A program made the translations under genes and the position numbers. DNA of 29,523 bases from a virus: IMG/VR virus record IMGVR_UViG_3300021963_004014, positions 1 to 29,523 of that record. One strand, 5' to 3'. The notes under the pieces are model-generated. The model did no database searches, was not told where the DNA came from, and saw nothing but the letters and a program-made list of their open reading frames with translations. This document shows, piece by piece, positions 22,211 to 29,523 of this stretch (the first letter of the stretch is position 1; every line of letters begins with the position of its first letter).

Positions 22211-23218
22211 ATGAAGACAGCATTAATTACTGGCATCACAGGCCAAGACGGATCTTACCTTGCAGAACTATTACTCGAAAAGGGTTATATGGTTCATGGC
22301 ATTATTAGACGTAGTTCGTCAATCAACACAGGTCGAATCGACCACATCTATAGTCACCCCAATTTAAAATTGCACTACGGTGACGTAACAGATTCATTAT
22401 CTATTATGAACATACTTAAGAAGTATGAACCAGATGAAATCTATAATTTAGCAGCACAAAGTCATGTTAAAGTTTCTTTTGAAACTCCTGAATATACTGC
22501 ACAAGTTGATGCATTAGGAACATTGAAGATTCTTGAATCCGTTCGGTTATTAAACTTAGAACACAAGACAAAGATTTATCAAGCATCTACTTCAGAGCTT
22601 TATGGTCTAGTACAAGAAACTCCGCAAAAAGAAACAACCCCATTCTATCCGCGCTCACCCTATGGCGTAGCTAAACTATATGGATATTGGATCGTTAAAA
22701 ACTATCGTGAATCTTACAATATGTTTGCTTGCTCGGGCATTCTATTTAATCACGAATCTCCTCGTCGTGGACATAATTTTGTTACAAAGAAAATTGTAAA
22801 TGGCATTGAAGCAGTTAGTGCTGGTCGTCAAGAGTGTTTGTATTTGGGTAATATACATGCTAAAAGAGATTGGGGACACGCAAAAGACTATGTTAACGCA
22901 ATGTGGTTAATGTTGCAACAAGATACCCCTGACGATTTTGTTATTGCTACAGGCGAACAATATTCAGTAAAAGAGTTTGTTGAACGATGCGCGCCATTCT
23001 TTGGATTAAAAATTCGATGGGAAGGTGAAGGCCTTAACGAAGTAGGTATTGACACTATAACCAATAAAATTGTTGTTCGTGTGGATGAAAAATATTTCCG
23101 CCCTGCAGAAGTTGAAACTTTATTGGGAGATTCTACAAAAGCTAGAAGTGTGCTAGGTTGGGTTCCTGAGCATTCTTTCGATGATCTTGTTCACGACATG
23201 TGTATGAATTTTGCGTAA
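22211..23218 (+). CDS. gmd: Gmd, GDP-mannose 4,6-dehydratase
   Basis: Gmd turns GDP-D-mannose into GDP-4-keto-6-deoxy-D-mannose, the branch point for GDP-fucose, GDP-colitose, GDP-perosamine and GDP-rhamnose. The Rossmann motif [16 protein letters not shown] opens the protein, followed by [30 protein letters not shown], the catalytic STSELYG and YGVAK (YxxxK). [18 protein letters not shown] is a Gmd signature. Length is 335 residues, slightly short of E. coli (373) but within the family range. It is the first gene of the late glycan operon. Confidence 0.96.
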   Translation: MKTALITGITGQDGSYLAELLLEKGYMVHGIIRRSSSINTGRIDHIYSHPNLKLHYGDVTDSLSIMNILKKYEPDEIYNLAAQSHVKVSFETPEYTAQVDALGTLKILESVRLLNLEHKTKIYQASTSELYGLVQETPQKETTPFYPRSPYGVAKLYGYWIVKNYRESYNMFACSGILFNHESPRRGHNFVTKKIVNGIEAVSAGRQECLYLGNIHAKRDWGHAKDYVNAMWLMLQQDTPDDFVIATGEQYSVKEFVERCAPFFGLKIRWEGEGLNEVGIDTITNKIVVRVDEKYFRPAEVETLLGDSTKARSVLGWVPEHSFDDLVHDMCMNFA

Positions 23219-23223
23219 ATAAA

Positions 23224-24159
23224 ATGGAAAAGAATAGTAAAATCTTTGTAGCTGGACACAGAGGCCTTGTTGGTTCAGCAATTGTTAAAAAATTAAAAGA
23301 AGAAGGTTATACAAATTTTGTCCTTCGTACTAAATCTGAATTAGATTTGCGAGATCAACCTGCAGTTAAAAAATTCTTTAGTGAAGAAAAACCTGATTAT
23401 GTATTTTTAGCTGCTGCTAAGGTTGGCGGCATTAATTGGAATTGGACTAATCCGGGTGAGTTCATTTATGACAATTTACAAATCCAGACTAATGTTATTG
23501 ATTCTGCATATCGTAATGGATGTAAAAAATTATTGTTTCTTGGATCAGCTTGTATCTACCCTAAGGTTGTCCCGCAACCGATTAAAGAAGAATACTTGTT
23601 AACAGCACCACTTGAGCCTACAAATGAGGGATATGCTTTAGCAAAAATTACCGGTTTGCGTATGTGTGAGTATTACAGACGGCAGTATGGATTCAATGCT
23701 ATTAGTCTAATGCCTGCAAATTTATATGGACCCAATGATAATTTTATTCCAGAACACGGTCACGTAATTCCTGGTATTATTACTAAATTGTATAACGCAA
23801 TGCAGAATGGTGATAAGTCTATTGAATGTTGGGGAGATGGAACACCCACACGAGAATTTCTTTATGTAGATGATTTAGCAGATGCTTGTTATTGGACAAT
23901 GTTAAATTACGACAAAGCTGAATTTATAAATGTAGGTAGCGATGAAGAATTAACTATTAAAGATCTTGCTGAAAAATTAAAAGATGCAATGGGGTTTAAG
24001 GGTGACATTATTTGGAACACTGATAAACCAAATGGTACTCCTAGACGTAAGATGGATAATAGTAAATTAAAAACACTTGGCTGGTCTGCGAAAATATCTT
24101 TTACTGAAGGATTAAAACGGACTATTGATTGGTACAAACAACAAAAGGGTATGTTATGA
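23224..24159 (+). CDS. fcl: Fcl/ColC-type GDP-L-fucose synthase (epimerase-reductase)
   Basis: An NADPH-dependent 3,5-epimerase/4-reductase acting on GDP-4-keto-6-deoxymannose. AGHRGLVGSAIVKKL is the N-terminal Rossmann motif; GSACIYPK holds C110, GYALAK the Y137/K141 pair, and EHGHVIPG H180, the catalytic Cys and His of Fcl. EPTNEGYALAKITG and LYGPNDNF match E. coli Fcl closely. The start at 23224 gives 311 residues; an in-frame ATG at 23200 would overlap gmd and is less likely. The homologous ColC makes GDP-L-colitose from the ColD product, so with a ColD-like gene next it could serve either pathway. It shares an ATGA with that gene. Confidence 0.94.
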   Translation: MEKNSKIFVAGHRGLVGSAIVKKLKEEGYTNFVLRTKSELDLRDQPAVKKFFSEEKPDYVFLAAAKVGGINWNWTNPGEFIYDNLQIQTNVIDSAYRNGCKKLLFLGSACIYPKVVPQPIKEEYLLTAPLEPTNEGYALAKITGLRMCEYYRRQYGFNAISLMPANLYGPNDNFIPEHGHVIPGIITKLYNAMQNGDKSIECWGDGTPTREFLYVDDLADACYWTMLNYDKAEFINVGSDEELTIKDLAEKLKDAMGFKGDIIWNTDKPNGTPRRKMDNSKLKTLGWSAKISFTEGLKRTIDWYKQQKGML

Positions 24160-25325
24160 GATGGCCTTTAATGGGTGAGACAATCACCTTCACGGATAGA
24201 TTAAAAATGGCGCACTTTGCTTTAACCGCAAAGAAATTCACCTTTGGCGAAAAAGTAAAACAGTTTGAAAATGAATGGAGCCAATGGTTAGGCGCAAAGC
24301 ATTCATTGTATGTTTCTAGTGGAAGTACTGCGAACTTCTTATTGGTCGCCGCCGTAAAGGAATTATATAAATTAAAAACAGGTGATAAGGTTTTGTTGCC
24401 GGCCTGCACTTGGATGACCAATGTTGCACCTATTATGCAACTTGGACTTGAACCAGTATTCTGTGATATTAATTTAGATAATTTTAGTTTCGATTTAGAA
24501 GAAGCTAAACTAATTGCGATTAAGCATGATATTAAAGCAGTGTTTATTACTCATTTATTGGGATTCTCTGCAGATAATGAAGGCATTAAACGTATATTTC
24601 CCCGTGCATTAATTATAGATGACATTTGCGAATCGCATGGATGCCAATCCCCATACGGCGAAAAGCGAGGATCAAATAGTTTAGGCGCAACATTTAGTTT
24701 CTATTTTGGTCACCATATGTCTACGGTTGAAGGTGGTATGGTTTCAACAAACAATACTAAATTATACGACCTAATGAAGTTGAAGCGTAGTCATGGTATG
24801 GCGAGAGAATCAATTAACTTTGCAGACTATGCGAAGAAGTATCCTAAGATTGATAAGCAATTCTTGTTTGTTACAGATGGTTACAATTTTAGAAATCATG
24901 AAATTTGTGCAGTATTGGGTATATCTCAATTAAAGCGTTTGGATAAAATGGTTAATATTCGTAATAGAAACCACAATTTATTTACTAAAATTGTTGACAA
25001 ATATCCTAATCTGTTTTATAATATTAAAAATCCTGAGACAATCAGTAGCTTTTGTTTCCCCTTCATTTGCAAATCTAATGAGATTATGCTCGCAATGAAA
25101 GATACATTTACTAAACACGGTATTGAATATAGACCTATTGTTGCAGGTAACTTATTAGCTCAACCTTTTCTAAAAGATTATAGTATTGAAACTACAAAGA
25201 AAAGAACTAATGCAGATATTCTTCATACTCAAGGGGTGTACGTTGGTAACAATCATTTCGTCACTGAAGCAGATATGAAATTTTTAAACGAGGTAGTTGG
25301 AGAAATCAATGAAAAATTTAGGTGA
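24156..25325 (+). CDS. colD: ColD-like PLP-dependent 3-dehydrase (GDP-4-keto-6-deoxymannose 3-dehydrase)
   Basis: A 389-residue member of the DegT/DnrJ/EryC1/StrS family. The position of the PLP-binding Lys of sugar aminotransferases is His: SFYFGHHMSTVEGGMV, where H186 aligns with the catalytic His of E. coli ColD (SFYSHHIATMEGG as I recall). Other ColD-like blocks are SSGSTANFLLVAA, YNFRNHEICAVLGISQLKRL, YRPIVAGNLL and GVYVGNNH. ColD removes the 3-hydroxyl of GDP-4-keto-6-deoxymannose on the way to GDP-colitose. Gmd upstream makes the substrate and Fcl/ColC could finish the sugar. The start at 24156 shares an ATGA with fcl and follows AAAAGGG. A plain aminotransferase such as perosamine synthase is unlikely because of the His. 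An internal consensus promoter lies at 24994-25022. Confidence 0.85.
   Translation: MRWPLMGETITFTDRLKMAHFALTAKKFTFGEKVKQFENEWSQWLGAKHSLYVSSGSTANFLLVAAVKELYKLKTGDKVLLPACTWMTNVAPIMQLGLEPVFCDINLDNFSFDLEEAKLIAIKHDIKAVFITHLLGFSADNEGIKRIFPRALIIDDICESHGCQSPYGEKRGSNSLGATFSFYFGHHMSTVEGGMVSTNNTKLYDLMKLKRSHGMARESINFADYAKKYPKIDKQFLFVTDGYNFRNHEICAVLGISQLKRLDKMVNIRNRNHNLFTKIVDKYPNLFYNIKNPETISSFCFPFICKSNEIMLAMKDTFTKHGIEYRPIVAGNLLAQPFLKDYSIETTKKRTNADILHTQGVYVGNNHFVTEADMKFLNEVVGEINEKFR
24994..25022 (+). promoter_or_regulatory. sigma70-type promoter inside the colD-like gene
   Basis: TTGACA (24994-24999), exactly 17 bases, then TATAAT (25017-25022), a perfect match inside coding sequence about 290 bases before the next gene (25309). 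Confidence 0.62.
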
Positions 25326-25686
25326 AAGTATTGAAGACATTATTAGCAGAACAGTTGGTAGTGTATTAGAAGATGTTAGGAATGCTGATCGATGGAATCC
25401 ATTAGTTATGCCAGATTCTACCTATATTGCTACAGACAATTTAGGTGAAGTTATTGAAAAGCTAGCAATCATTCACATTAGAATGTGGATGTTAGAAGAT
25501 GCGATTCAAACAGCAAAATCAGATGAAGAGATTGCAGAACTAAAGCGCAAGTGTGATATTTGTTTTAAAGTTAAGCGTCCTAAGTATGTTCAAGCAATTA
25601 ATGCTTTGGTTGAAGATGCAATTACAAATAACAAGTCTTTACGAGAAGATTCGGTAAAGTTATACAAAGGTGTTAATGATGAGTAA
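25309..25686 (+). CDS. DUF4254-like helical protein
   Basis: A 125-residue helical protein. LAIIHIRMWMLEDAIQ, then DEEIAELKRKCDICFKVKRP and YVQAINALVEDAI, follows the pattern of DUF4254 (..H...W..ED..r..d..ia..Kr.iD..Nq.R.d.ie.iD), a family found in bacterial LPS/glycan gene clusters, often beside GT9-like glycosyltransferases. The next gene looks like a GT-B glycosyltransferase, which fits. GGAG (25299-25302) supports the ATG at 25309; the gene overlaps colD by 17 bases and the next one by 8. Molecular function of DUF4254 is not known to me. The family match is by pattern only. Confidence 0.65.
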   Translation: MKNLGESIEDIISRTVGSVLEDVRNADRWNPLVMPDSTYIATDNLGEVIEKLAIIHIRMWMLEDAIQTAKSDEEIAELKRKCDICFKVKRPKYVQAINALVEDAITNNKSLREDSVKLYKGVNDE

Positions 25687-26602
25687 GATTGTTTTCTTCA
25701 ATCACTTTCATAAAGGTGATCTACACACGCATAAAGAATTTATTCGTCATCTACAATTTGAATTGCCCGATGTTACGTTTGAATATATGCATAGCAATGC
25801 AGAAAAACTAACTGCAGAATTAAATATTCCTTTAGTAGGTTCCCCGTCTGAATTGAATAATAAAGAACCATTTTATTATGATGAAGATACAGAAACGTTA
25901 TTCATTAATACTTGGGTCGGTTGTAATTGGGATGTGTTCTGCAAACACGGCGGCATTAACATGCACACCTTGTATGAACAATGGGAAGGCATTGTAGAAC
26001 AAGTCAATGAAGTATTTGATGCAAATATTAAATTAAATGAAGAAAAAGAATCTTATTTGCCAAGAATTAAATCTGATTTGTTAAAGATTGATAAGATTGA
26101 AGATTACTTATTGACTGCGGATGAGGGTGTACGTAAAGTATTGATCTGTAATAATGCACCAATGTCTAATCAATCTTTCAAATCTGATATGAAAGAACAC
26201 ATTCTGCCTTTTGCAGAGATGTATCCAGACACACATTTTATATGTACTAATAAATTTGATACTGAAGGTCATGAGAATATTAAATTTACAGATGATATAA
26301 TTGGGCCGGTTGATGGTGGCGATCTACAAGAAATTTCATATCTAAGTAGAAACTGTGATGTTATTATTGGTAAAAATTCAGGCCCTTATGTTTTTTGCGA
26401 AACATATGATAACTACATGGATGATACTAAAACATTTATTTCTTTCAATACTAAACATCCTGATTACGAAGATGTACAAGAAACAATGTCAAATGGCTTA
26501 AAATTGAAATGTTCTTATAAAGCTATTCCTATTTTAAGTAATGATCTAACAGAAAAAGATCACGAAAATATCATGGCGGCTCTTAATGAGGCGCTTGCAT
26601 GA
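25679..26602 (+). CDS. Putative GT-B-like glycosyltransferase
   Basis: A 307-residue protein without an obvious conserved catalytic motif. MSKIVFFNHFHKGDLHTHKEFI suits a Rossmann-like N-terminal domain. The second half has KVLICNNAPMSNQSF, FAEMYPDTHFICTNKFD and SRNCDVIIGKNSGPYVFCETYDN, which resembles the donor-domain loop of GT9-type transferases (I...SGP...a). The pairing with a DUF4254-like gene supports that reading. ATGs at 25676 and 25679 both follow AAAGG (25666-25670); 25679 has the better spacing. It overlaps the upstream gene by 8 bases and the next by 4. The glycosyltransferase call is inference from pattern and context. Confidence 0.58.
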   Translation: MSKIVFFNHFHKGDLHTHKEFIRHLQFELPDVTFEYMHSNAEKLTAELNIPLVGSPSELNNKEPFYYDEDTETLFINTWVGCNWDVFCKHGGINMHTLYEQWEGIVEQVNEVFDANIKLNEEKESYLPRIKSDLLKIDKIEDYLLTADEGVRKVLICNNAPMSNQSFKSDMKEHILPFAEMYPDTHFICTNKFDTEGHENIKFTDDIIGPVDGGDLQEISYLSRNCDVIIGKNSGPYVFCETYDNYMDDTKTFISFNTKHPDYEDVQETMSNGLKLKCSYKAIPILSNDLTEKDHENIMAALNEALA

Positions 26603-27477
26603 AAAAGCTGGCTATTGGGTTTACTGATACACACGAGCATCTCGCTGCGTTTTTTATATTCTTATTAAGTACTCGATATGATTTAGAAGTTATCGACACC
26701 AGAAAAGAAACTCCCGATATTCTTTTATTTGGTGACGATAATTTTGGTAAACGCAATTTAGATTTCTCCAGGAAAGATTGTACTAAGTTATTTTATACTG
26801 GAGAAAATCGTAGACCGGAAAACTTTGATTGTGACTATGCTATTAGCTTCGATCATAATTTTGAACCATGGCATTACAGATTACCATTATATGTAATTTA
26901 TATGTGGGCGTTGGAAAATATCCATAACACAAAATATGATTTTAACTATATCTTTAATCCTAAGATTGAAGAAAAAACAGACTTTTGTTCTTTCGTAGTA
27001 TCAAACCCTAACTGCACTGAACGTAATGAATTCTTTAAAGAGTTACACGCAGAAAAACATGTCGATAGTGCAGGTAAATTGTTTAATAATACATCTGCAA
27101 ATTTAGTTGGCGAAGCTGCTAAGATTGAATTTCTATCTAAACGAAAATTTAATATTTGTTTTGAACCATACTCACACCCGGGGTATGTAACAGAGAAAAT
27201 TCTACATGCATTTTATGCAGGCACTGTTCCTATTTACTGGGGAAGCGAAACAATAAGTTCTGATTTTAATCCCGACGCATTCGTTAATGTGCATGACTTT
27301 GATAGCTATTATGATGTAATTAAACATCTTGCATATTTGGATAGCAATAAACAAGCATATGATGCAATGGTAAATGCTCCTAAGTTTAGAAACGGAATTC
27401 CCCCTTCATACATAATGCTCGACAATTTTCTAAATTGGTTTGATGCTGTTGTTTACAATAAAATTCTTAAACGATGA
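26599..27477 (+). CDS. GT10 alpha-1,3-fucosyltransferase
   Basis: A 292-residue GT10 fucosyltransferase, which moves L-fucose from GDP-fucose to an acceptor sugar. FVVSNPNCTERNEFF, HVDSAGKLFNN and the donor-binding block FNICFEPYSHPGYVTEKI, then AGTVPIYWGS (about residues 184-216), align well with the bacterial enzymes, including SDFNPDAFVNVHDF as in Helicobacter pylori FucT. Its donor can be made by the gmd-fcl pair in the same operon, so the phage encodes both sugar synthesis and transfer. The C-terminus lacks the heptad repeats seen in the H. pylori enzyme. Alternative donors such as GDP-colitose are possible, since GT10 reads the GDP-6-deoxyhexose. It overlaps both neighbours by 4 bases. 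Confidence 0.9.
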   Translation: MKKLAIGFTDTHEHLAAFFIFLLSTRYDLEVIDTRKETPDILLFGDDNFGKRNLDFSRKDCTKLFYTGENRRPENFDCDYAISFDHNFEPWHYRLPLYVIYMWALENIHNTKYDFNYIFNPKIEEKTDFCSFVVSNPNCTERNEFFKELHAEKHVDSAGKLFNNTSANLVGEAAKIEFLSKRKFNICFEPYSHPGYVTEKILHAFYAGTVPIYWGSETISSDFNPDAFVNVHDFDSYYDVIKHLAYLDSNKQAYDAMVNAPKFRNGIPPSYIMLDNFLNWFDAVVYNKILKR

Positions 27478-28184
27478 AAATACAAACATTTATTTTCAAC
27501 TGGCGCGGACAGTATGAAAAAACAAAAGAAAAACAAAAACAACTGAGTGCCATTGGGGTCGTGCCTGTCGTTATTAATAGTGACGACAATCACCGTGAGG
27601 ACGATCCTAATTGGCACAATATTGGCGAGGAAAGTTATTTTACTGCACAATTTTTGAAAGCGCTTGAATTGTTTGACGGCGACGCAATGTTCCATATTCA
27701 AGCAGATGCTTCATATAGTAATTGGGCTGAAATTTATGCTGGCGCTGAAGAATGTTTTGATACTTATAATTGGGGTATCTATGCTCCTAATGTAGATTAT
27801 ACCTGGTATAGTTCTGACAGAACTGATCTTACATCTTTTGATTTAGATGAACCCCATTATAAAATGGTTGCTAATCCAGACTGTACTTGCTGGTTTATTC
27901 ATAAAGACATAATCAATGAAGCTAATAACAGAGGTGTGGATTTTGCACCATATAAGATGGGTTGGAGTTTTGACATTGTTTATACTGCTTTAGGCTATCT
28001 TAATAAAAGACCAGTTATCCGAGATTACCGATATACTATTGACCATCCGCCCGGAACCAATTATAATAAAGATCAAGCTGAAATTGAGATGTATTCCTTA
28101 TACGCAGCTTTGCCTACTGATATTCAGCAAGCATTTAGAAGCATAAAACAAGATAAAGAACAATTGGCAAAATATTACGCATGA
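27474..28184 (+). CDS. GT-A-like glycosyltransferase
   Basis: A 236-residue protein of the type often found in glycan regions of T4-like cyanophages. MKIQTFIFNWRGQYEKTKEKQKQL starts a GT-A domain; FHIQADASYSNWAEIY holds a D-A-S/QAD element at the position of the metal-binding DxD, and NPDCTCWFIHKDIIN, with GWSFDIVYTALGYL following, is the acceptor-side region. Full DxD spacing is not canonical, so donor and metal use are uncertain. It shares ATGA overlaps with both neighbours. A sigma70-type promoter for the next gene lies in its 3' part. Confidence 0.68.
   Translation: MKIQTFIFNWRGQYEKTKEKQKQLSAIGVVPVVINSDDNHREDDPNWHNIGEESYFTAQFLKALELFDGDAMFHIQADASYSNWAEIYAGAEECFDTYNWGIYAPNVDYTWYSSDRTDLTSFDLDEPHYKMVANPDCTCWFIHKDIINEANNRGVDFAPYKMGWSFDIVYTALGYLNKRPVIRDYRYTIDHPPGTNYNKDQAEIEMYSLYAALPTDIQQAFRSIKQDKEQLAKYYA
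28039..28067 (+). promoter_or_regulatory. sigma70-type promoter inside the GT-A-like gene
   Basis: TTGACC (28039-28044), exactly 17 bases, then TATAAT (28062-28067), about 110 bases before the next gene (28181). Confidence 0.6.
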
Positions 28185-29104
28185 CACATAACTTCTCTCA
28201 ATTAAATGAACTAATCGGTGATTTGCTTAAAGCAAATGAACCGTTTTCGTTATTGCGTATTGACAATACAATGGGATACGTATTAGATTCTTTGCAGAAA
28301 AATACTACTCCTGTTAGAGAATTTTATAATGAAAATACTTTAGTTGAAGGTGGTGTGTATCCCAATGTGATGGATTATGCATATGATGTTGTTATACCTA
28401 AGACATTAGAATCAATGACACATTGTGATATTCTTGGGTTTGTTGACCTATCAGGTGAAATAGAACGTAATACAGAATTTACTAATTTATTTGGTAAGAA
28501 GCCTAAGTTCTATGGGCATGATAGTATATTAGTTCTTGATCCATGTGCATTGTTAAATGTGGATGGAGCGCATCAATTAGATACACCTTGGCCCACATAT
28601 TTAAAAGATAAAAAGGTATTAGTTGTTTCTACCCATGCAGAAACAATTAAACATCAATGGAAAAATATAGACAATATTTGGGGTTGGAATAAGCACCGAA
28701 TCGCACCATTTGAATTAGTAGATGTTATTAAATCCCCGTATCACCCTGTTATGGATCCTAATCAATATCCTGGATGCAATACTTGGGAAGATACTGTTGA
28801 ATATATAAAAGCAAAGATTGATACATATGACTACGATGTATTAATTGCAGGATCAACAACTTCTTCTCCTATGTATGCAGAACATGCTAAACAACAAGGC
28901 AAAGTAGGAATACAAACTGGGGGCGTTCATCAGTTGTTCTTTGGTATATTGGGATATCGTTGGTCGCCTGAAGCACAGAATGGTTACAGATCATGGGCAA
29001 AATTATACAATCAACATTGGAGATATCCATTGGAAGTAGATGAACCCGTAAACAGAAACAAATATAAATTTTTAGAAACTAACTACGCATACTGGAAAAA
29101 ATGA
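28181..29104 (+). CDS. Glycan-cluster protein, GT-D-like candidate
   Basis: A 307-residue protein. The opening NEPFSLLRIDNTMGYVLDSL recalls the (F)SLxRxGDGE start of GT-D-type transferases (DUF1792 group), though the GDGE acidic cluster is not complete here. KKVLVVSTHAETIKHQWKN and the late block VGIQTGGVHQLFFGILGYRW match the VLVxSPFxETIxxQ...aiHxGGxlQxLFGIxGxRW pattern I recall from uncharacterised proteins in LPS and glycan clusters. It probably acts on the same glycan as the neighbouring transferases. Family membership is fairly likely; activity is not shown. It overlaps the following rfbH-like gene by an ATGA. Confidence 0.6.
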   Translation: MTHNFSQLNELIGDLLKANEPFSLLRIDNTMGYVLDSLQKNTTPVREFYNENTLVEGGVYPNVMDYAYDVVIPKTLESMTHCDILGFVDLSGEIERNTEFTNLFGKKPKFYGHDSILVLDPCALLNVDGAHQLDTPWPTYLKDKKVLVVSTHAETIKHQWKNIDNIWGWNKHRIAPFELVDVIKSPYHPVMDPNQYPGCNTWEDTVEYIKAKIDTYDYDVLIAGSTTSSPMYAEHAKQQGKVGIQTGGVHQLFFGILGYRWSPEAQNGYRSWAKLYNQHWRYPLEVDEPVNRNKYKFLETNYAYWKK

Positions 29105-29523
29105 ATAAACAAGATATTATTAAAAGTGTTGCTGAATTTATTCAAGAGAAAAACAGCAAAAAGACTTGGGTGGCAGGAAAAGACTTTGTTAATTATGCTG
29201 GCCCTTATTTTGACGAACACGAAATTATGGCTTCGGTATCTACATTATTAGATGGCTGGCTTGTAATGGGAGATCAATCATTAAAGTTTGAGAAACAATT
29301 CCCTAAGCAATTCCAAAAGAACTATGGTATACTTACTAATTCAGGATCAAGTTCTAATCTATTAATGATGTCTACGCTTACATCTAAGCGTGGTCGTAAC
29401 TTGCCTAAAGGTACAAAGGTATTGATGCCTATTGCAGGCTTTCCCACAACATTAAATCCTACATTGCAAGTAGGGTTTGAGCCTGTATTTTTAGATATCG
29501 AATTAGACACACTTAATTTAGAT
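29101..29523 (+). CDS. RfbH-like PLP-dependent 3-dehydrase, N-terminal part (3' truncated by window)
   Basis: An open frame from the ATG at 29101 to the window end, 141 residues visible. Its ATG overlaps the upstream stop. WVAGKDFVNYAGPYFDEHEI, LLDGWLVMGDQSLKFEKQFP, TNSGSSSNLLMMSTLTS and IAGFPTTLNPTLQVGFEPVF match the N-terminal half of RfbH (CDP-4-keto-6-deoxyglucose 3-dehydrase; SLDGWLTTGRF, SGSSANLLALTALTS, AAGFPTTVNP). RfbH starts the CDP-3,6-dideoxyhexose pathways (abequose, paratose, tyvelose). The region that would show the His-for-Lys change lies outside the window, so a related aminotransferase cannot be fully excluded. It is the second DegT-family gene of the cluster. Confidence 0.82.
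   Translation, partial: MNKQDIIKSVAEFIQEKNSKKTWVAGKDFVNYAGPYFDEHEIMASVSTLLDGWLVMGDQSLKFEKQFPKQFQKNYGILTNSGSSSNLLMMSTLTSKRGRNLPKGTKVLMPIAGFPTTLNPTLQVGFEPVFLDIELDTLNLD

Noticed and set aside
24156-25325. Perosamine synthase or another sugar aminotransferase
   Set aside because: The PLP-binding Lys is replaced by His, which fits ColD/RfbH-type 3-dehydrases.
1-29523. CRISPR arrays, tRNA genes, integrase or IS elements
   Set aside because: No repeat-spacer pattern, cloverleaf, integrase or transposase motif was seen; gaps between genes are all below about 120 bases.

Overview
The window looks like part of the genome of a lytic T4-superfamily myovirus, of the 'exo-T-even' kind that infects aquatic bacteria (cyanophage- or pelagiphage-like). 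The evidence is the conserved gene order: major capsid protein gp23, tail-completion protein gp3, UvsY, UvsW, the late sigma factor gp55, and the gp47/gp46 nuclease pair. These are mixed with auxiliary genes typical of such phages (FolE/QueD/QueE, peptide deformylase, a CobS-like ATPase, 2OG-Fe(II) oxygenases, many glycosyltransferases). The DNA is AT-rich, every gene I can support is on the + strand, and most neighbours overlap by 1-23 bases or are a few bases apart. No tRNA, rRNA, CRISPR array, integrase or insertion sequence was seen, and no gene-free stretch exceeds 300 bases. The host cannot be fixed from the sequence.

Layout. 1-2450: end of the capsid gene, tandem hairpins with a terminator, a T4-type late promoter (TATAAATA), gp3 and a GT-A glycosyltransferase. 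2452-6066: recombination and late transcription (UvsY, a 2OG oxygenase, UvsW, an Sm-like protein, gp55). 6105-14380: a 7-deazaguanine module (QueE, FolE, QueD and a TGT/DpdA-like transglycosylase) mixed with an exonuclease, two GT-B glycosyltransferases, GalE and a possible tunnelling-fold protein. 14384-18701: gp47, a second 2OG oxygenase, gp46, peptide deformylase and a conserved hypothetical. 18759-22113: a CobT-like (HExxH plus VWA) / CobS-like (MoxR AAA+) pair, each gene with its own sigma70-type promoter. 22132-29523: terminator, late promoter, then a GDP-deoxyhexose/glycan cluster: Gmd, Fcl, a ColD-like 3-dehydrase, a DUF4254-like protein, four glycosyltransferase-like proteins including a GT10 fucosyltransferase, and the start of an RfbH-like 3-dehydrase cut by the window end.

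How the genes fit together. FolE, QueD and QueE can make 7-carboxy-7-deazaguanine from GTP, and the DpdA-like enzyme could place it or a derivative in phage DNA. The GT-B enzyme just upstream and the DpdA-like enzyme both end in nearly the same peptide (SLESLFA / SLEDLFA). This resembles the sliding-clamp-binding tails of T4-like polymerase and gp55, suggesting a clamp-loaded DNA modification machine that may add a sugar after the deazaguanine; this is the most interesting candidate system here. Eight exact TTGAC(A/C)-17-TATAAT promoters lie along the + strand, mostly inside coding sequence, alongside TATAAATA late promoters at operon heads. The CobS-like ATPase ends in DEDIPF, a look-alike of the bacterial SSB tail.
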